Below, in pieces: positions 36,061 to 50,200 of a stretch of 64,000 bases of DNA. The position numbers and the translations under genes are program-made. Source of the stretch: Rhea pennata (taxonomy: Eukaryota > Chordata > Aves > Rheiformes > Rheidae). Below the pieces are notes generated by a model, which did no database searches, was not told the origin of the DNA, and saw only the letters and a list, made by a program, of their open reading frames with translations. Where the stretch lies: the NCBI RefSeq assembly GCF_028389875.1, contig NC_084663.1, positions 160,857,801-160,921,800 of the forward strand. Direction: 5' to 3'. How positions within the stretch are numbered: the first letter of the stretch is position 1; each line of letters starts with the position of its first letter.

Positions 36061-39000
36061 TGTGCGGCATTTAGCACGTGCACCCTTCTTCAGATTGGGA
36101 TAGCTGCCATCAGTGGAACTGATAATAAATTAAAATGAGAAAAGTTATTGGCTATGTTTTTGAGGAATAATTTTATGTAAAAATTGTAAGAACATGTTCA
36201 TGACTAAAAAAGCACAAAAGCAGGAGATGTGACAGTGCATTCATTATTTAAAGACCCGTGTCAGTCAGAGAAAGGCAATGCTTGTAAAAGCACAGAAGAT
36301 GAAGCACGTTTTAAGCATGTTACGTTTCCCAGTTCACTGCTAGGAGCACAGATCACAGCGTCTGGACAGTCTGTGATAGTAAAAATCAATGGTTTACCAA
36401 TGGCTTTCCACCACACTTCCAAGTCTCTCCAGATGGGAATGGGGATGTGAACTCTGGAAAATTAGTGCCCCCAGCATGCTCTAGTCAAACTGATTTTGCT
36501 GCTGGTCAGAGAGATGCCTGGGAGCTGAAGGAAGCCCACTTCTCTCTCACTTTCCTAATCAGGCTTTTTATGCCATTCTGATCGAACCTCCCCAATAACC
36601 TCTGCTCATAGCACCTCCTGCTAAGGTATAGCTGCAGAAACTTCAGGAAGACATCGAAAGCTTAGCCCCAAATGTTGTCCTCATCAGAACATGCACCCAC
36701 CGTTATGTGATGAACATACATGTTTTGGGGGGGTTTACACAAGGTTGTACACTGTTATCTGTCCAGCTCAGTGTTATTCACACAGCTCCTGAGGGTGCAG
36801 CCTCATGTGAGGAGACATGGGAGACCCTCCCAGGCACCCAGGGCCATGAGGGTGAGAGGTCTGCCTGCTCAGCAGCGGGCCCTCTGCTGCGGTGCCACAC
36901 GTCAAACATGAGTCTCATGATAGCACCCCAGCCTGGGGTGGGAGTGCAGAAGGAGTTGGGTGCAACTCACAGCATCCATCCTTCGTGTGTGCCCTTGCCT
37001 TGTGCCTTGCTGCAAGGCAACATCAATGAGAAGAGCTGGCTCCTGCCTCTATCTGCTTGCCTGGAAAAAAAAATAGGCCTTGTCCTTCTCCTGGCTTTAT
37101 AAAACTACATCTGCCAGGTTCTGCATTTAATAGTTGCATCAATTCTTGCTGTAAACGCAAGCAACAGCCAAAACTGTGCAGCCTATTTCCATGTGCTTCC
37201 ACAAAGGGGCTGCTGCAACCCCCAGAAGTGTATCAGCCCCAAAATGACGTTTTCCCATAGCATGCTGGAGAGCTGGTAACACCATGTGTTTGAGGCACCT
37301 TCAAGATCTAGCCATAGAGGAAGATGTATGAACAGCAACAAGTAGATACTACTGTGCAAATGAAAACAGTAATAACCTGTTTCTTTGCCTTGGGCATCCT
37401 AAACTGCCTCTTAGAGAAAATGCTTTCATCAGACAAACTGTACATCAAACCACAAGCCCTGACTTTGAACTCAGATAACTAGTAGTATTCATGGGAAGGG
37501 AGAAAAAAAATCTCTCTCACCTTGTCAGGAATCATCAGGAGAAAATGACATACTGTTCACATACCATTAATTATATCAGCAGCTGGCTAACGAATTAAAC
37601 AGCTAGGCTAACCATCACCACACTCAGGACGCTGATACTAGGAAAGGCCTTTTTAGTTCCTGGGCAACACCTATTCAACAATCGTGTAGTCTGTTGACTA
37701 TAGACCATAATATATACTGTAGTACAGTGTGTTTGTGTTCACTGCATGATTGCCTGTGACTATCTTATGGCATAAAATGCAGGATATCATATATTATAAA
37801 CTTGATGTTCTGTTGTTATCCCCTACACGATTCTCTTCCAAAGGGAATTTATGTCTTCAGACTTCTGTTCCCCAAATATGATGTTTATTATTTCTTAAGA
37901 CAGGCCATATCAATTACAGTAGCTGAAGAATTCAACTTGCCGTAGTTTTCCCAGAACTTCCTTGATATTCATTACTTGCTTGGCAGATTGCATTAATTTG
38001 GATGGTGATTTACAGAACAGAGCTTAAAACCAGTGTGATATATGTAGCTGGTTGGAAGATGGAACACGCAGCCCCATTTCCAGTTTTACTGAAAGGAAAC
38101 ATTAAATGTTCAGTTTTATTATAGCAGCTCTGATAAGGACCATGGCAGGCTTAATAACAACTTCTGTATTAGCCCAAATAAAGGGCTAGGAGGTCCCAAA
38201 CCTAGCAGGTCCTCTACTTTTAATAAAACAGTAATCATAGTAAGATATGTAGATTAAAAAACTCTACATCTCACTTTACCATCCTCTCTTCAAGCCCACA
38301 ACCTTCTCTATTCTCCACAATCAAACTCCTCCAAACCTCATGTTTTTTTACCCTCATACACATCCTCCTGGGTACGCTGTCAGTAGAGTTTCCAGATGCA
38401 GCGCATTTCCAAGCAAGAGGTCCGGCACAACTGCAAATGACCTACCTGGCCAGTACCAGTTCTTGACCTTTCTCAGTGTTAATGATGGACCTGTGGCCTC
38501 CTTCAAAGCCATTATTTAGCTGGTGGCTTAGGTTCAGCCAGCAGTAGGTTGCAGAACTACTGTCTCACATGTCTCAGGAGGGACCTCAGAGATGGTGACT
38601 CCAACAGATAGCTCCATGCAGTAAATCAGCACATGGAATATGATTTGTGGATATAAGACAAATTGATCCAGATCTTAATGTCTGGCGGGCGGGGGAATCA
38701 ACCCTTCTCGTATCCAAGCAGATCATCATGGAAAAGAACATTAATGTTTTCTCTGCCATTTTGGAGGCCTGTCACATGTTAGACTGACCCAGCCACAGGC
38801 TCTTGTATTTCCTAGTGCTTTAAGGCACATTCTTGGAGATGGAGTGAGTTTTCCAAAATGATGTTGAACTCCAAGGGCCTCTTACAAAACATTGGCCTTG
38901 AAATGGCAGCTTATGTGCAAGAAAATATGTCTCTTTGTGCTGGATACTTTTTTCAATTTAAAAACAAACCAAGAGCAGAAATATGATATCTGTGGCAAAA

Positions 39001-42000
39001 AGATCACAAGCTAAGATCCCTAAAAAGCCTTTCCATATAAGTATGAACTGATCCAAACAAACCACAGACCTTAGCCAGCCACTTTCCCTAGGAAACACAA
39101 GTATCCAAACTTCTTTTCTGAGATGACCATCTAAGAGGTCATCTCCTTCACAATTGCCTGGCTGGGTGGAAAATGAAGAGGGGAATGTTGCTTACTTGCT
39201 ATTCACACTCCTGCTGCTCCTCCAGCTTAACTTTGCCCTCAGTTTAACAGATGGCTATGTCAAGGTCTGGGAAGAAAGGGTCAGTAGATTTGAATCTCCT
39301 TGGGCCAGAAGGATTTAGATCTTCAATTTATACATCTCAATCTCGCTTCCTCCTTCAGAAGGAACATGTTGCAAAGAAGAGACAAGCCAGTCATCTAGAC
39401 CACGTGCATGACATAGGCACCAGAGCACAGGGAACAGTGTTTGGTTCTGCACCCCAACGTGGTAGAACTGCCCTGCTGCAACTGGGTGCTTGGTGCCAAG
39501 GTGGAGGGGAAAGTTTGGACATTGTCCCCTCCTGGGCATTTCAGACAGGCTACTCTGGGACTCACTGCTGTGAGGGATCCCTCCTGGAGCACCAATCTCT
39601 AAGTCAGCACTTGAATGCCACTCCAGGAGATGACTGCCAACTTTTAAGCATTTCAGTGCTAATATCACAAAACTTGCTTCAGTGGTGGGTACTTACAGAA
39701 AATTTCTGCATTTGACCTGGCACACTGTGTTGGCATTGGCCTTTGCAGCAGAGTAGTACTCCTCCTCTACATTTAAGGCACAGAAGTTTACAGAGATCTC
39801 AGTGACAAATGACATCTCTCAGTCATACAACTGCAGCCATCACACATCCTGCAGCTAAAATATTGATTTTCATCTTCCTTACAGATGAGATTTTATCAAC
39901 AAACAATAAAAAAGACCAAAAAAAGTAAGAGCTAACTCTACCGTGGCATATGTCTACAGAAAGCTTGTGAAGCTTACTGTAATTGAAGACGTTTTGTGAA
40001 TACTTTATCTTGTTTCACTTGTCTCAGACAATACACCAAAGGCAGGAATTGTTGCCCAGAGAGGGATGTTTCCAATTCTCAGAGACAGGAGAAAGGATAA
40101 CCAGAACAGTTTGTCTTGATCAGTAAAAAGTCTGGAGGGCCTAAGAAATTAAGAAATGAGCCTCTCCCCCCCCAGCACCTGACTGCTTACAGCTGTCACT
40201 GCTATCACCTGCACGGCAGCGGCTCGGCTGGCAGCAGCCACCCTGGGAGCCATGTGCAGCCACTCGCCATCGCCCTCTGTATACTTTTCACCTCCGCAAA
40301 AGCAAGATGCCCTTTCCCAGCTGGCCTCAGAATGATGAACTGATCATGACCAAACCCTCTTTGAGCTTGCCGTGGGGCCAAAATACAATATAAGGAAATG
40401 AAAGAGATGCACAGCAAAATTATCCTCTGCATTCACACATCAGAGGACTCTGTTTTTAATGGACTATAACAAGGCTTTGTTAGAAGAAGAATCAGTAATA
40501 AGGGCCAAGTGTGGGAAAGGAGCAGTTTGACACTAACAATGGCAGTCTTTGGTACAGGCAAACCAAACAGGAAAGTGCCTGCCAAATCAGTGCACGCCAT
40601 AACTCAGCTGCCTTTCCCCATAAATTACTGCCCTGGGCCTATTCACCTTTCTCAGAGCAAGGTCTGCTCACCCATCGGTTTGTTGGTGCAAGAGCACCAG
40701 CACACTGGGCTTGGCCGAAAGCATTATTTCCCATCAGTCTGCTACATAGACCAAACAAGTGCAGCAGTTCACTGTCCGACAGCATTGCTAACGCACAAGC
40801 ACCCCAGGCTATGTTCATGCCAGTAAATACATGGACATGGACAAGGTTAAGTGGCACAGTGTGGCTTTTATCTAAACAAATAAAGGTGTCCTTCGCACTC
40901 CCATCCCAAAGCAGGGTGACCTTGTCCAAGCTGCTTTGAGGATACTCTCTGGCCCAGACTGTTTCTCAGCCTGTGCCTGAGCACCATGTGGAAGGTGCCA
41001 AGTGGCATGGGCACACCAGGTAGGACACCAGAAAGGACAGACCATGGATGTGCCATGGCCCTGTTTGGTTCAACACTGGAGATACAGTGCCAGATAACAA
41101 ACTGTCTGATAAAGCCCAAGGCCCAGCAGCCTCTGCTCAGTTGTACTGGCTCTACTAGATCATTAAGACATTTTCCTCAACTTTTGGGTTTGTCTATGAA
41201 GGAACATGTTTCTGGTGTAAGTTTTCACATAAACTTATACTGGTGGGACTATAATGAAAAATACATCTAGATGGCTTTGTCTACATCAGGTTAATTTGCC
41301 TCACAGGCGAGATTTTGAGGCTACATTGCCCTGAGCTACCTAAAGTGCCATAGATGTTCCCATAGGGTGGCATTCCATGCATGATGTCCTGCTGGGCCAT
41401 TGCATGGCTAACGAGTTGCTAAAGTTTGAGGGTCTCATCCGTCTACAGTATCGCAAAGTGTTATCATTACCCAAACAGAAAAGACAAACTGGGAGTTCAT
41501 CAAAGACTTAAACAATTAATAAGATAAATTTCTGTCCCTCCTCACTGAGATCTCAGTGTTGTCAGAAAGGCACCAAGGATTTCTTCTTTGTTTATTGGAA
41601 TTAATTTACTTGTTCCCCCAAATGGCAACTGTAGCTTGGTTAAAGCAGTCAGTCTCACACTAATTTATTTGTTCAGCAAGTGCCATTCAGATCCCTACAG
41701 AAGTTGTGAAATTAAAAATTGTCAGTTTCTGTAATGGCCTGACCTTTTCAAGCTGAAAAAGTTCAAAGTCTGGCCCACTGGGTCTGAAAGTAAAGCTGCC
41801 AAGAGCAGCTGCCCACCTTAGAGCATCAATGTAAATGTTCCAACAGGTAAATAGTCACTTGGAGAGCTTAGGAAAATATCTTGCAAGTTGAACAAGAAGA
41901 TAAGGTGTCATGTATAGAGAAAATTAAAAAGGAAATAGCATTTTAGTGATATATCCTAGGGAAAAAACAGAACTCAGGTTTCTGTCTGATCAAACCTAGA

Positions 42001-44160
42001 CAGTAGAAGTTAATTCGTTTCCATACTCTTAATTCAAACAAAAGAGGAATAACCAAAAATCCAAGCTTGCATGAACAAGAGCTATTAACTCTCTTTTGGC
42101 TGGTTTTCCTTTTAATTAGTGTCCTATTCACTCGTTGTCTTCAACAACTTTAGGCTTCAGTAACACTTAGATCCATTGAGGTTTGTTCAGTACAAATGTC
42201 CACCTGGAGACCGTCCACGTGCTGGCAGAAATTTCTTCCTTGCTCTGCACTCCCCACACCATCCCCCCACAAGATGCTGCTGAAAGAGGTAACCCCAATC
42301 TCCACCTTAGTCCCCCTTTCCCTTAGGGCTGATCAGGTGCTTGTGCAGCCCTAGAGTGAGTTGGACCAGCTTTAAACATTTCTCCAGGTGTCCCACGGCT
42401 GTGCCAGAGTTTGCTCCTGCGCCGAGGAGGTGATGGGAACACAGCGGCGCAGGCACGGGACAGCAGCCCTGGCCTCTCCAGAACAGCCCACTACTTGAGT
42501 AGGGTCAGTATAATATAAAAATACATCCAAATGCCCCAGTCCTGCTCCACTTGATGTTTGTGAGCAACCCTGCCAGGCTGGAGAGTCTCACACCCCCTTG
42601 TGTAGTGGTAGGGTGAAGGCTAGGGATTTTAGTCAAGTGTGGATGAAGAAAATGAATGTGGTGAAGACAGGAGATTAGCAAAAGCAATGCAACAGGGTTC
42701 AGTCCCTGGGCTATTTGTTACTGCTTGTTCTAACATGAATCTGTTGAATGAGTTTGGGGTTTTGTTTTCCTGATTTTTTGGTAATCCTTGGAAGTGCTAT
42801 GTGGGAATCCCATGACTTCTTCAAACAGATGACTTTTAGTGTAAACTTGCTGACACATTGCAGTGTGTAATTTGTTAATGATCTTCCCACTAATGACACA
42901 AATTAAAAACAACAGCTGGCAAATCCTTGTCCAGAGGAGAGGGTCACTCTCTTAGAGGCAGCTAGGAACAGTGAGCAAATCTGAAGGAGGAATTCATGAA
43001 ACAGTCTCTGCCTTCCCTACAACTGTTGCAATGATAGGGTGAATGCACACAGGTGCTTAGGATTTATCTTACATCTTTGATGAGAAGTGAGAAAGAGGGG
43101 ATTCGCTCTTGCCTTTTCTAAGTCCCTGATAAGTTTCTCAGGGACTAGAGATTAACTTCTGGCCTCTTGGCATGGCAATTACCAGTTTAAATAACATTTG
43201 CTCCTTAGGATGCTCTCTGCATTGACAGAAAGCACCTTTGGTGTTTTGGATTTTTTTTTTTAATCAGTCATTCAGTTACATTCAGCCAATAGCTAAGAGC
43301 CCAAGTTGAAAGCTACACGGCCACGTGCACTAATTACACTATTTGTAATCACAGCAGGGATCTTAGGAGGTTTGAGTATTTGGACAAAGATTTTGAGTTT
43401 TTCAGTTTTTGACGAAAAGCAGAGGGTGTTGAAAATGGAGAATCAGCAATGAGCTTATAGACTAATTACAGCCTAGCAAATAGCATTTTTAGTCCCTGAG
43501 GTTACTGTATTTTGATTGATGCACTTCAATCTGAGTCTTTGGTTCTACGGATCTCTCTGTAAACATCTTTCCAGTGGAATTAGGATGTCAATAATTGGTG
43601 TTATCAGACCTCCAGAAATTTCTCCTGCCTGCCAGGCTTTCTCTTATGCATGTGGCAGAAAGTGATCAATGTGGTTAGCTTTTTACTTACTACAGATACA
43701 TTCTTCATGGATAATCTGAATTACCCTGCTTCCTACAGTTTTGTCCTGGTGTCCAGCAAACCCCTCTTGGCTTTCTTCCTCAGAGGTTCATGTCAATGGA
43801 AGTTCCTCCCCGAAAATGTGTTTGGCTCCCTTTGGATCCCTCCTCTTGGCCTGTTTTCGGTGTAATGCCAGCAGTAAAGACAAAATAGCAGATAGATGTC
43901 CTCTGTGGAAAGTACCTGGTAATTTCATGCATGTATCTTTATGATTAATGGCACATGGCCTGAAGAACTGTTTATTGTACAGGGAATAGCATGAAAAAAT
44001 GTACCTTCTCATCCATGAAGTTGCAGGGGGGCTAACTTTGTCTTTTTTAGTTCTGAGGTGTTGGATGAATTTTGGGGGTATACTTCAAAAAATCCTAGGT
44101 GACTCCCCCAGTAGGTGAAGCATAGGCACAACCTGAGCAAATTTAGGTTTACCCATGCTG
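36061..44160. other. Intergenic region
   Basis: No gene or recent mobile element recognised. The 154-codon plus-strand frame at 39251-39715 has no domain, no splice or promoter context, and an overlapping antisense frame of 117 codons. Frames at 40509-40939 likewise overlap each other in several frames and look accidental. Confidence 0.55.
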
Positions 44161-45280
44161 CATACCTCGCACACCGCACTGAGACTTCCCCTCCAAGGGG
44201 CGAGGGGGTACTCCTGCTTCAGGCAGATCCTCTTGCTCCCTGCTCAGCCTGTTAACAGCCAGCAGCTAACTCCCCACTGAGAACTGAAGTAAGATAAATC
44301 GTTGCAGATCTTAAAACATCTGTCAGCCTGCGGTTGCTTCCTGGGCTCTTGGTAAGATCCAAACCACCGCAGCAGCTGCCTGAGGCGACCAGGCTCCGAA
44401 ATTCCCGTGGGGCAGAACAAGCCCTTCTCCTCACAGCCCCACTCCAGAGCCACCAAAAGCCCGTGGGCAACGTAGCTTTCCTTGCCTGTTTTAAGAGAGA
44501 GTGTATCAATATTCGCTATGTGTTTACAGCCTTGGCATGGAAATGCATCTCCAAACGCTGCTATATTATTTATAGGCTAGGCCGAACACCAGGATATTGA
44601 AGTAAGGCTGCGAGACATTTTCAGTTTCGGAAGTGGCTCATAAATAAGAAGTTAAGTCTTATATTTTAAGAAGAAATGTTAAGGTTCTTATCCTTGAGCC
44701 TTACAAGAAAGAGCTGAAGAAAATACACTCCGCAATACTGGCAAAATCTATTAACCCGATTCTTCTCCAACTCACCTCTGTTGTAAACCAACGTGATCCT
44801 GGGGCCATCTTGCCAGCAGAGGGGACCAAGACGGCTGCTGTCTCTGCAACGAAAAGGCTAAAGGAAGGATGATTCCCCCCCAACGAGTCACCCTCCCTCC
44901 CCTGCAAGAGCTCCTTTCTCCGGTAATCTTTTGCTCCTCTTCATTTCCTGTCACTCTCTATTAACTGACCTCAAGGAAAGAGACGACTGTTTAATTTTTC
45001 AGCTGTTACGTTCTCCTCCTAATCGGGGATCTTTGGCGGACTGGCTTGTGAAACCGGCTTCATTCGTGATGAAGGCTGGCTTGCTTCCCGCAAGTGAGGA
45101 GCTAGTGATTTACCTCGAAATGGCTTCGGTATCCTTGGGCATAAACCCTGGCTCATCCGCACAGGTGTTCCTAAAGCACGAGCACCACAAATAGACACGG
45201 GGCAGTGGGGTGGTATCTCAGCTGATCCCGCTTTTTATGGCTTCTTGACGGGGAGCCTCCTCGCTCTTGTCTCCCCACTG
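44161..45280. promoter_or_regulatory. Extended CpG-retaining region, candidate distal regulatory element or lncRNA promoter
   Basis: I count 38 CpG in 1120 bases (21 in 44161-44880 and 17 in 44881-45280), whereas a stretch of the same length at 47100-48220 has about six. GC content is only moderate, so it is not a classical housekeeping CpG island. The flank at 45290-45660 is AT-rich unique sequence with TAATTA and AATAAT cores, again enhancer-like. It lies about 31 kb downstream of OXGR1 and 12 kb beyond the end of HS6ST3. Open frames here show no family features. Confidence 0.35.
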
Positions 45281-46269
45281 CAGTCATCCAGAGAAATAAA
45301 TGAGCCTCAATTTGTGCACACTATTGAAATATAAGTATTAAATCACTGTAATTATACCTTTCTGGCAGCTGCTAGGATGGCAAGTTTGATTTTTGAGCTT
45401 CCAAACCAAAACATAATTAATGAAATTTTTGCAAAACTAAAAGCAACCCCTCTCCTCTTGACAATCTCTGCGTGTAGCTAAGCCTTGCTTCCTCCTGCGT
45501 GTAAATAATAATGCGGCTATCAAGGCATTTTTTGCTATAATTCCTAAATGCAGTTGCAGCAAATTAAATCAGAACAGAAAGTTTATAGCACTTCACATTT
45601 TTCCATATATGGTTTCATGCTGGGTTATACACAGTGTTCATCACATTCTTTGTACCTTATTTGCTGTGAGATATCAGAAATTCTTTGTCTTATCTGATCC
45701 ATGATTTAAGATTCTGACCTTTTCAGCTTTCTGTAATTTTACTGCCAGCTCACTCAGCATGCCTTTGTTTATAGCCTTACAGCAGAGAGAGGAAGTGAAG
45801 ACAGGAGCTGCTTATGTGCTGGAAAGGCAGAAGTTTCGATTTGCCAAAATCTGTGTGAAAGAGGGAAACAAAGACATAATTTCAAAAGTTTTCACAAAAA
45901 AAAAAAAATCTGTGAATACAGATGAGAAAACAGATTAAACACCCTTCCACTATGAATCTCTGCTAAAAGAAAGAACTACGAAGCGATACCTTTCTGATTA
46001 TGGTGACCTGTATGAAAAGCAATTTACAACACTAATAAAAACTGATTTTCCACCTGCAAGGCAAAAGCAGCAGAATGGCAGCATACATCTCAGCACTTTT
46101 ATCAAAATGGTTGGGAAGGCAAATGAAACCTTTATATCTGCTACTGGGATATTATGTCAGCTTGCCTCCAGTTCTGCTCCCTGCTGTCTAGTCAAGTTGC
46201 AAAATGAGCTGTGGGGATACTAATCTGGGCTGGAGAATAGTTGCTAAATTATTCAGGGTACTAAAGACA

Positions 46270-47215
46270 AGGACAGAGCGTGAAATGCAGCAGGCCCTGA
46301 TGATACAGAGCAATGGTGATAAAATGACTGATGAAACTGAACTTAGATAAATTTAATGTGAGGCATGTGGGGAAAAAAACAATCCTATTTTTTCATACAC
46401 TGTGATGAGTTTAGAGTTGACTGTTACTACCTGGAAATGAGATCTTGCCATTATAATAGATAATTTTACAAAAATGCCAGCTTTGTGCTCAGTGTTGGTC
46501 TGGTCAGAAAACCCCCAAATTCAATTCAAGGAAATATTATGAAAGAAACAGAGAGCAACACAGAGAATATCATTATGTCACCATAAATACTGATGGGGTG
46601 TTTGTGTCTTGAATATTGTGGGCAGCCCTCATTCTCCATTTCCAAAGGAAGATGTAGTAGAGCAGAAAAATGGTGCAGACCAGCTCAACAATATACTCAA
46701 AGACCTGGACACCTACTGAATTGCCTTGTACACTTTAACCTGGTAAAAAAAATGTGAAGGAGAAGAATTATGACAGAGGACCGTAAAATCAGGAATTGCA
46801 TGACGATTTGTCAAGCAGAGATTTGTTCAGTGCACCTTCCAATACAGGGCATGCTAAATGAAACTAGGAGGTATCTGACTCAAGGCAACCCAAAGGAGGT
46901 AGTTTTCTTTTGTGTTCATAAAATTTTATTGCAGTTAAGCTAAAAGGCTCTCTGTTGAAGATGCTAGAAGTTAAGTTCAAAAAGCAACTGAGCAATTCAC
47001 AGAAGACGAAAAGTCCATGAACAACTGTTAAATTCAAAGACACTAAATTTGATCAAGAAGTCCTTGCCCTGAAAATGATTGGCAGCTAGGAGAGAACTGA
47101 GGGGAAATACATATGCTTTCCTGTTCTTACAGGCTTTCCGAAGAAGCCACTTTGGCTGACATCAGAGAGAGGATGCTGGGCTAGATGGTCCCAGTGAAGC
47201 TCTTCTGAAAACTGT
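46270..47215 (+). mobile_element. Ancient CR1/L3-type LINE fossil
   Basis: The plus strand follows the L3/CR1 ORF2 end in order. Around 46380-46480 the translation resembles the family text (NNPIFSYT, then LELTVTTW, then DLAIIIDNFTKMPA). At 46600-46680 follows the LNIVG...P segment (family: LEYCVQFW...). Next comes a decayed C-terminal part, and at 47170-47190 the terminal phrase ggatgctgggctagatggtc, characteristic of CR1/L3 3' ends. Many stops and indels show great age. Borders are approximate. Confidence 0.72.
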
Positions 47216-50200
47216 TTTTAGAATAAATCTTCGTAATTTTGTTCCAAGGATGTTGTTGGCAGATGGGGAAGCACATAACTTAATTTCTCTGTTACATTAA
47301 AGTGGCCACAATAAGCCTGAATTGTACAAGGCTCTTCCAGTGGGCATGACATTGAAGCAGATGAATTAGATTTTAGATTTCTTCAGGTTACCTCCCTTTG
47401 TATTATGCAGAAAGAAGAATACAGATTAGTCATAATTTCCTGGGTTAGATAGCTGTCTCAGGAGGTAAATCACCCTCTAACAGTGCCTACATTTCCCAAG
47501 CCTGGGGCCAGTGTGATGCTCCTATTTTGCCCAGGAGTACCAGAAATACATATTATTTCCCATATATTCATTTCTCCAAATGCTTATTCCATTTTGTGAT
47601 TTATTTAAGTAGGTTTAAATATGGCATAAACAATGTTGACAGACAAATTCTGCTCTGAGTTTATAAATAAAGATAATAAAACAAAATCTGGCAAAGACGA
47701 GCCTGGCTAAGACCCAAGAGGAACAGTTTATATTCAGTTAGTGATTTGCTGAGCCAGCTACCCAGCTGATCCAAACAGAAGAGGAAACATACTGTGATTG
47801 TTTATCTAAATCTCTGATAAACAGTAATTCATTTATTTGCAGTTCAGTTCTCACTTTTTAAGCATAGAGCTGAGTAAACCTATGTTTGTGTAACATATGT
47901 GGTCCTATCCCAAAGTCTTGGTCACTACATGAATCCCTGCAGCTGGAGCTCCCTACCAGCCCTTTGGCTGTGGTTTTCCCTGCATGGAGAGCAAGGCACT
48001 TGGAGAGGACGAAGGTATGCCTGCATTCGCCCTGATATTCAGCTGAGACCCAGAAGCTGAGGAAAGTTCCCAGTTTATGCATAGCCACAGGAATTAAGGG
48101 TTTGTGCAAGTATAATCAGAAGTCAAAGTTACTCACAGAGTGAGGAAGGGCGATCAAGGAAGCTGCAAGATCAGCTAAGGTCCAAAAAAGCTCACTTGAG
48201 ATAGGGATTTACCCCATGCTTCAGAAAAGCAGCTTGATTCATGGTAGGAAGCATTAGCCCCAAGAGGACATTGACACAAATACTAGAAGATTTGTAGGCC
48301 GAAGAACAGTGGAGAACTGGGGAAGGGATTTAGTACTTCTTACTTTACCTTCATCTCTAATGTGAGCATTAGCTGCATTGGGAGTGCTCTGCATAGTCAT
48401 TTGCTACTGCCAGCTAGTATTTTAAAGGAGCAGAGAAAGAACAGAAAGCTCACAAGACTCAAACGTGTGGAGGGGCACTCTCAAGGTGGTTGGTGATTGC
48501 TGAGTTTCTGGCAATATCCCTGGAGGGGAAGGAAAGTTCTCGCTCATAGAAGTTTGTCCCTGGTGGAGGATAAGTTCTCTGCTTCTGCTCCGCAAATAAA
48601 AACAACCTCCCACCAAAGCCAGATACTCGGCTGGTCTCTCTGACTGGTGACAGGACCCGTATGGGTTCAGTATGCAGGAAACAACCCAAATGGTAGGTGA
48701 GAGGCCAGCAGTGGCATTTTTGCAGATGCAACCACAAGCATCCCCACACACGTATTAACCTTCAGTCGTTCACAAGGACTATTGCCTTCAACCTACCCAG
48801 AGACCACGACCGGAGCTGGGCAGCGTTAATACCTTCCATGCTTTTTCAGCAGTATTTTCATGTGATGTCTGCTGAAACTCTGTTCAAACTGGAATATCAT
48901 GTATCTGCAGGCCAGTTAGTCTGTATTGCTAATTATAATGATAAAATTTTATTTTGGTCTGTTGCTGATGGATTTCACCTAGGGTTATTTTTGTTTTTAT
49001 TATTTAATATCTAGTTGTTAATTAACATTTATATTCCTGCATCATGTTAGTCACAAACATTTTAACTTCTGTAGCTGTGACATTGTCATTACTGCTTATC
49101 ATAGCATCACCAGCCCCAGATTTACAATCTCTTGACACAGCAATCCTGACTTTAAACTTGCCATAGACAAAGTGAGACATTGTTTGGTCTCTGCGTGCCT
49201 ATGTGGTAAGACAAGGCTCCTTGTCACCTGGCTGTATCGCCACTGAAGTGAAATCCCAGAGGGACCAGCCTGCTTTTGGCAGGGCACAGTCTCTATCTGC
49301 CTGCAGATCCCATCTCAAGAAGTTTGACCTAAGGATCTATTAAGTACTCGATATAAAATTTTCTGAGTTAAGATGGAAATTCCCCCAAACCTATTCTCCA
49401 TTATTTCCGTGAAATCTATATAGCTAAGTAGACTTTTTCAGGGGAATCTTCCCATCCACTCTTTCCTTTTGCAGCTGATGCATCGTTGGCTTTCTGATTC
49501 TCACACTCCTTCCCACTTCTTTTCTCCTATCTCTTGGTTTCCTCACCCATTCCAGTGGTTTTGATTAGCGTCTTTCTACAGAGGGTTCCCAAATCAGCTT
49601 TCAGTCCTTGACTTTTCTCCCTCTGAACTCTGTTGCATCCTAAACGTCCCTAAACCTATCTGCCTAGAGGTCTTACTTCCTTTTCAAACTCAGTCTTTCC
49701 AAAACCAAAGACTCCTTGTCCTCTGACATTGCTGAGGCTCTACCTCCTCTAAAGTACACTGGAAGTTTTTTTTTTTTTTTTTTTTTCTGTTTACAAACAA
49801 CTGGGGAAAAGAGCCAATTCTGCAGTTACATTTTGTTTTCCCCTTTATAAATGTCTAAAGCTGGCCAGATGCTTATGCCCTGAAAGTCTATTTGTCCCCA
49901 TTGCCTGGGAGGGGCTGGGAGTTGTGTGATGAGGTTGGGTGCTGGCTGAGCTCTAGTTACGTGGAAAAAAATGTCACTCCGTATGTTTCATAAAGACGTG
50001 GTAAGCTTCTTACCAAGTGAACAAAATACGGCACTAGCTCGCTTGTCTGAGTAGGGTAGATCTTATTTATTCTCATCATTATATTTTTTTCAGCACTCTG
50101 CACTTTTCTAGAATAGTAAGATTTATAATAATCATTTACTTACCTCTCTATTGTATAATCTCATATTCAGAATTTTAGGGGCATACTCACAAATTTCTTA

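Noticed and set aside
39251-39715. 154-codon plus-strand open frame
   Set aside because: Overlapped by a 117-codon antisense frame, low-complexity composition, no recognisable family and no promoter or poly(A) context.
40509-40939. Overlapping frames of 105, 142 and 96 codons on both strands
   Set aside because: Mutually overlapping in different frames with no domain in any; a stop-poor patch and not a gene.
48422-48751. 109-codon minus-strand frame resembling a small cysteine-rich protein
   Set aside because: Cysteines are irregular, there is no signal peptide, and another long frame overlaps it on the same strand.
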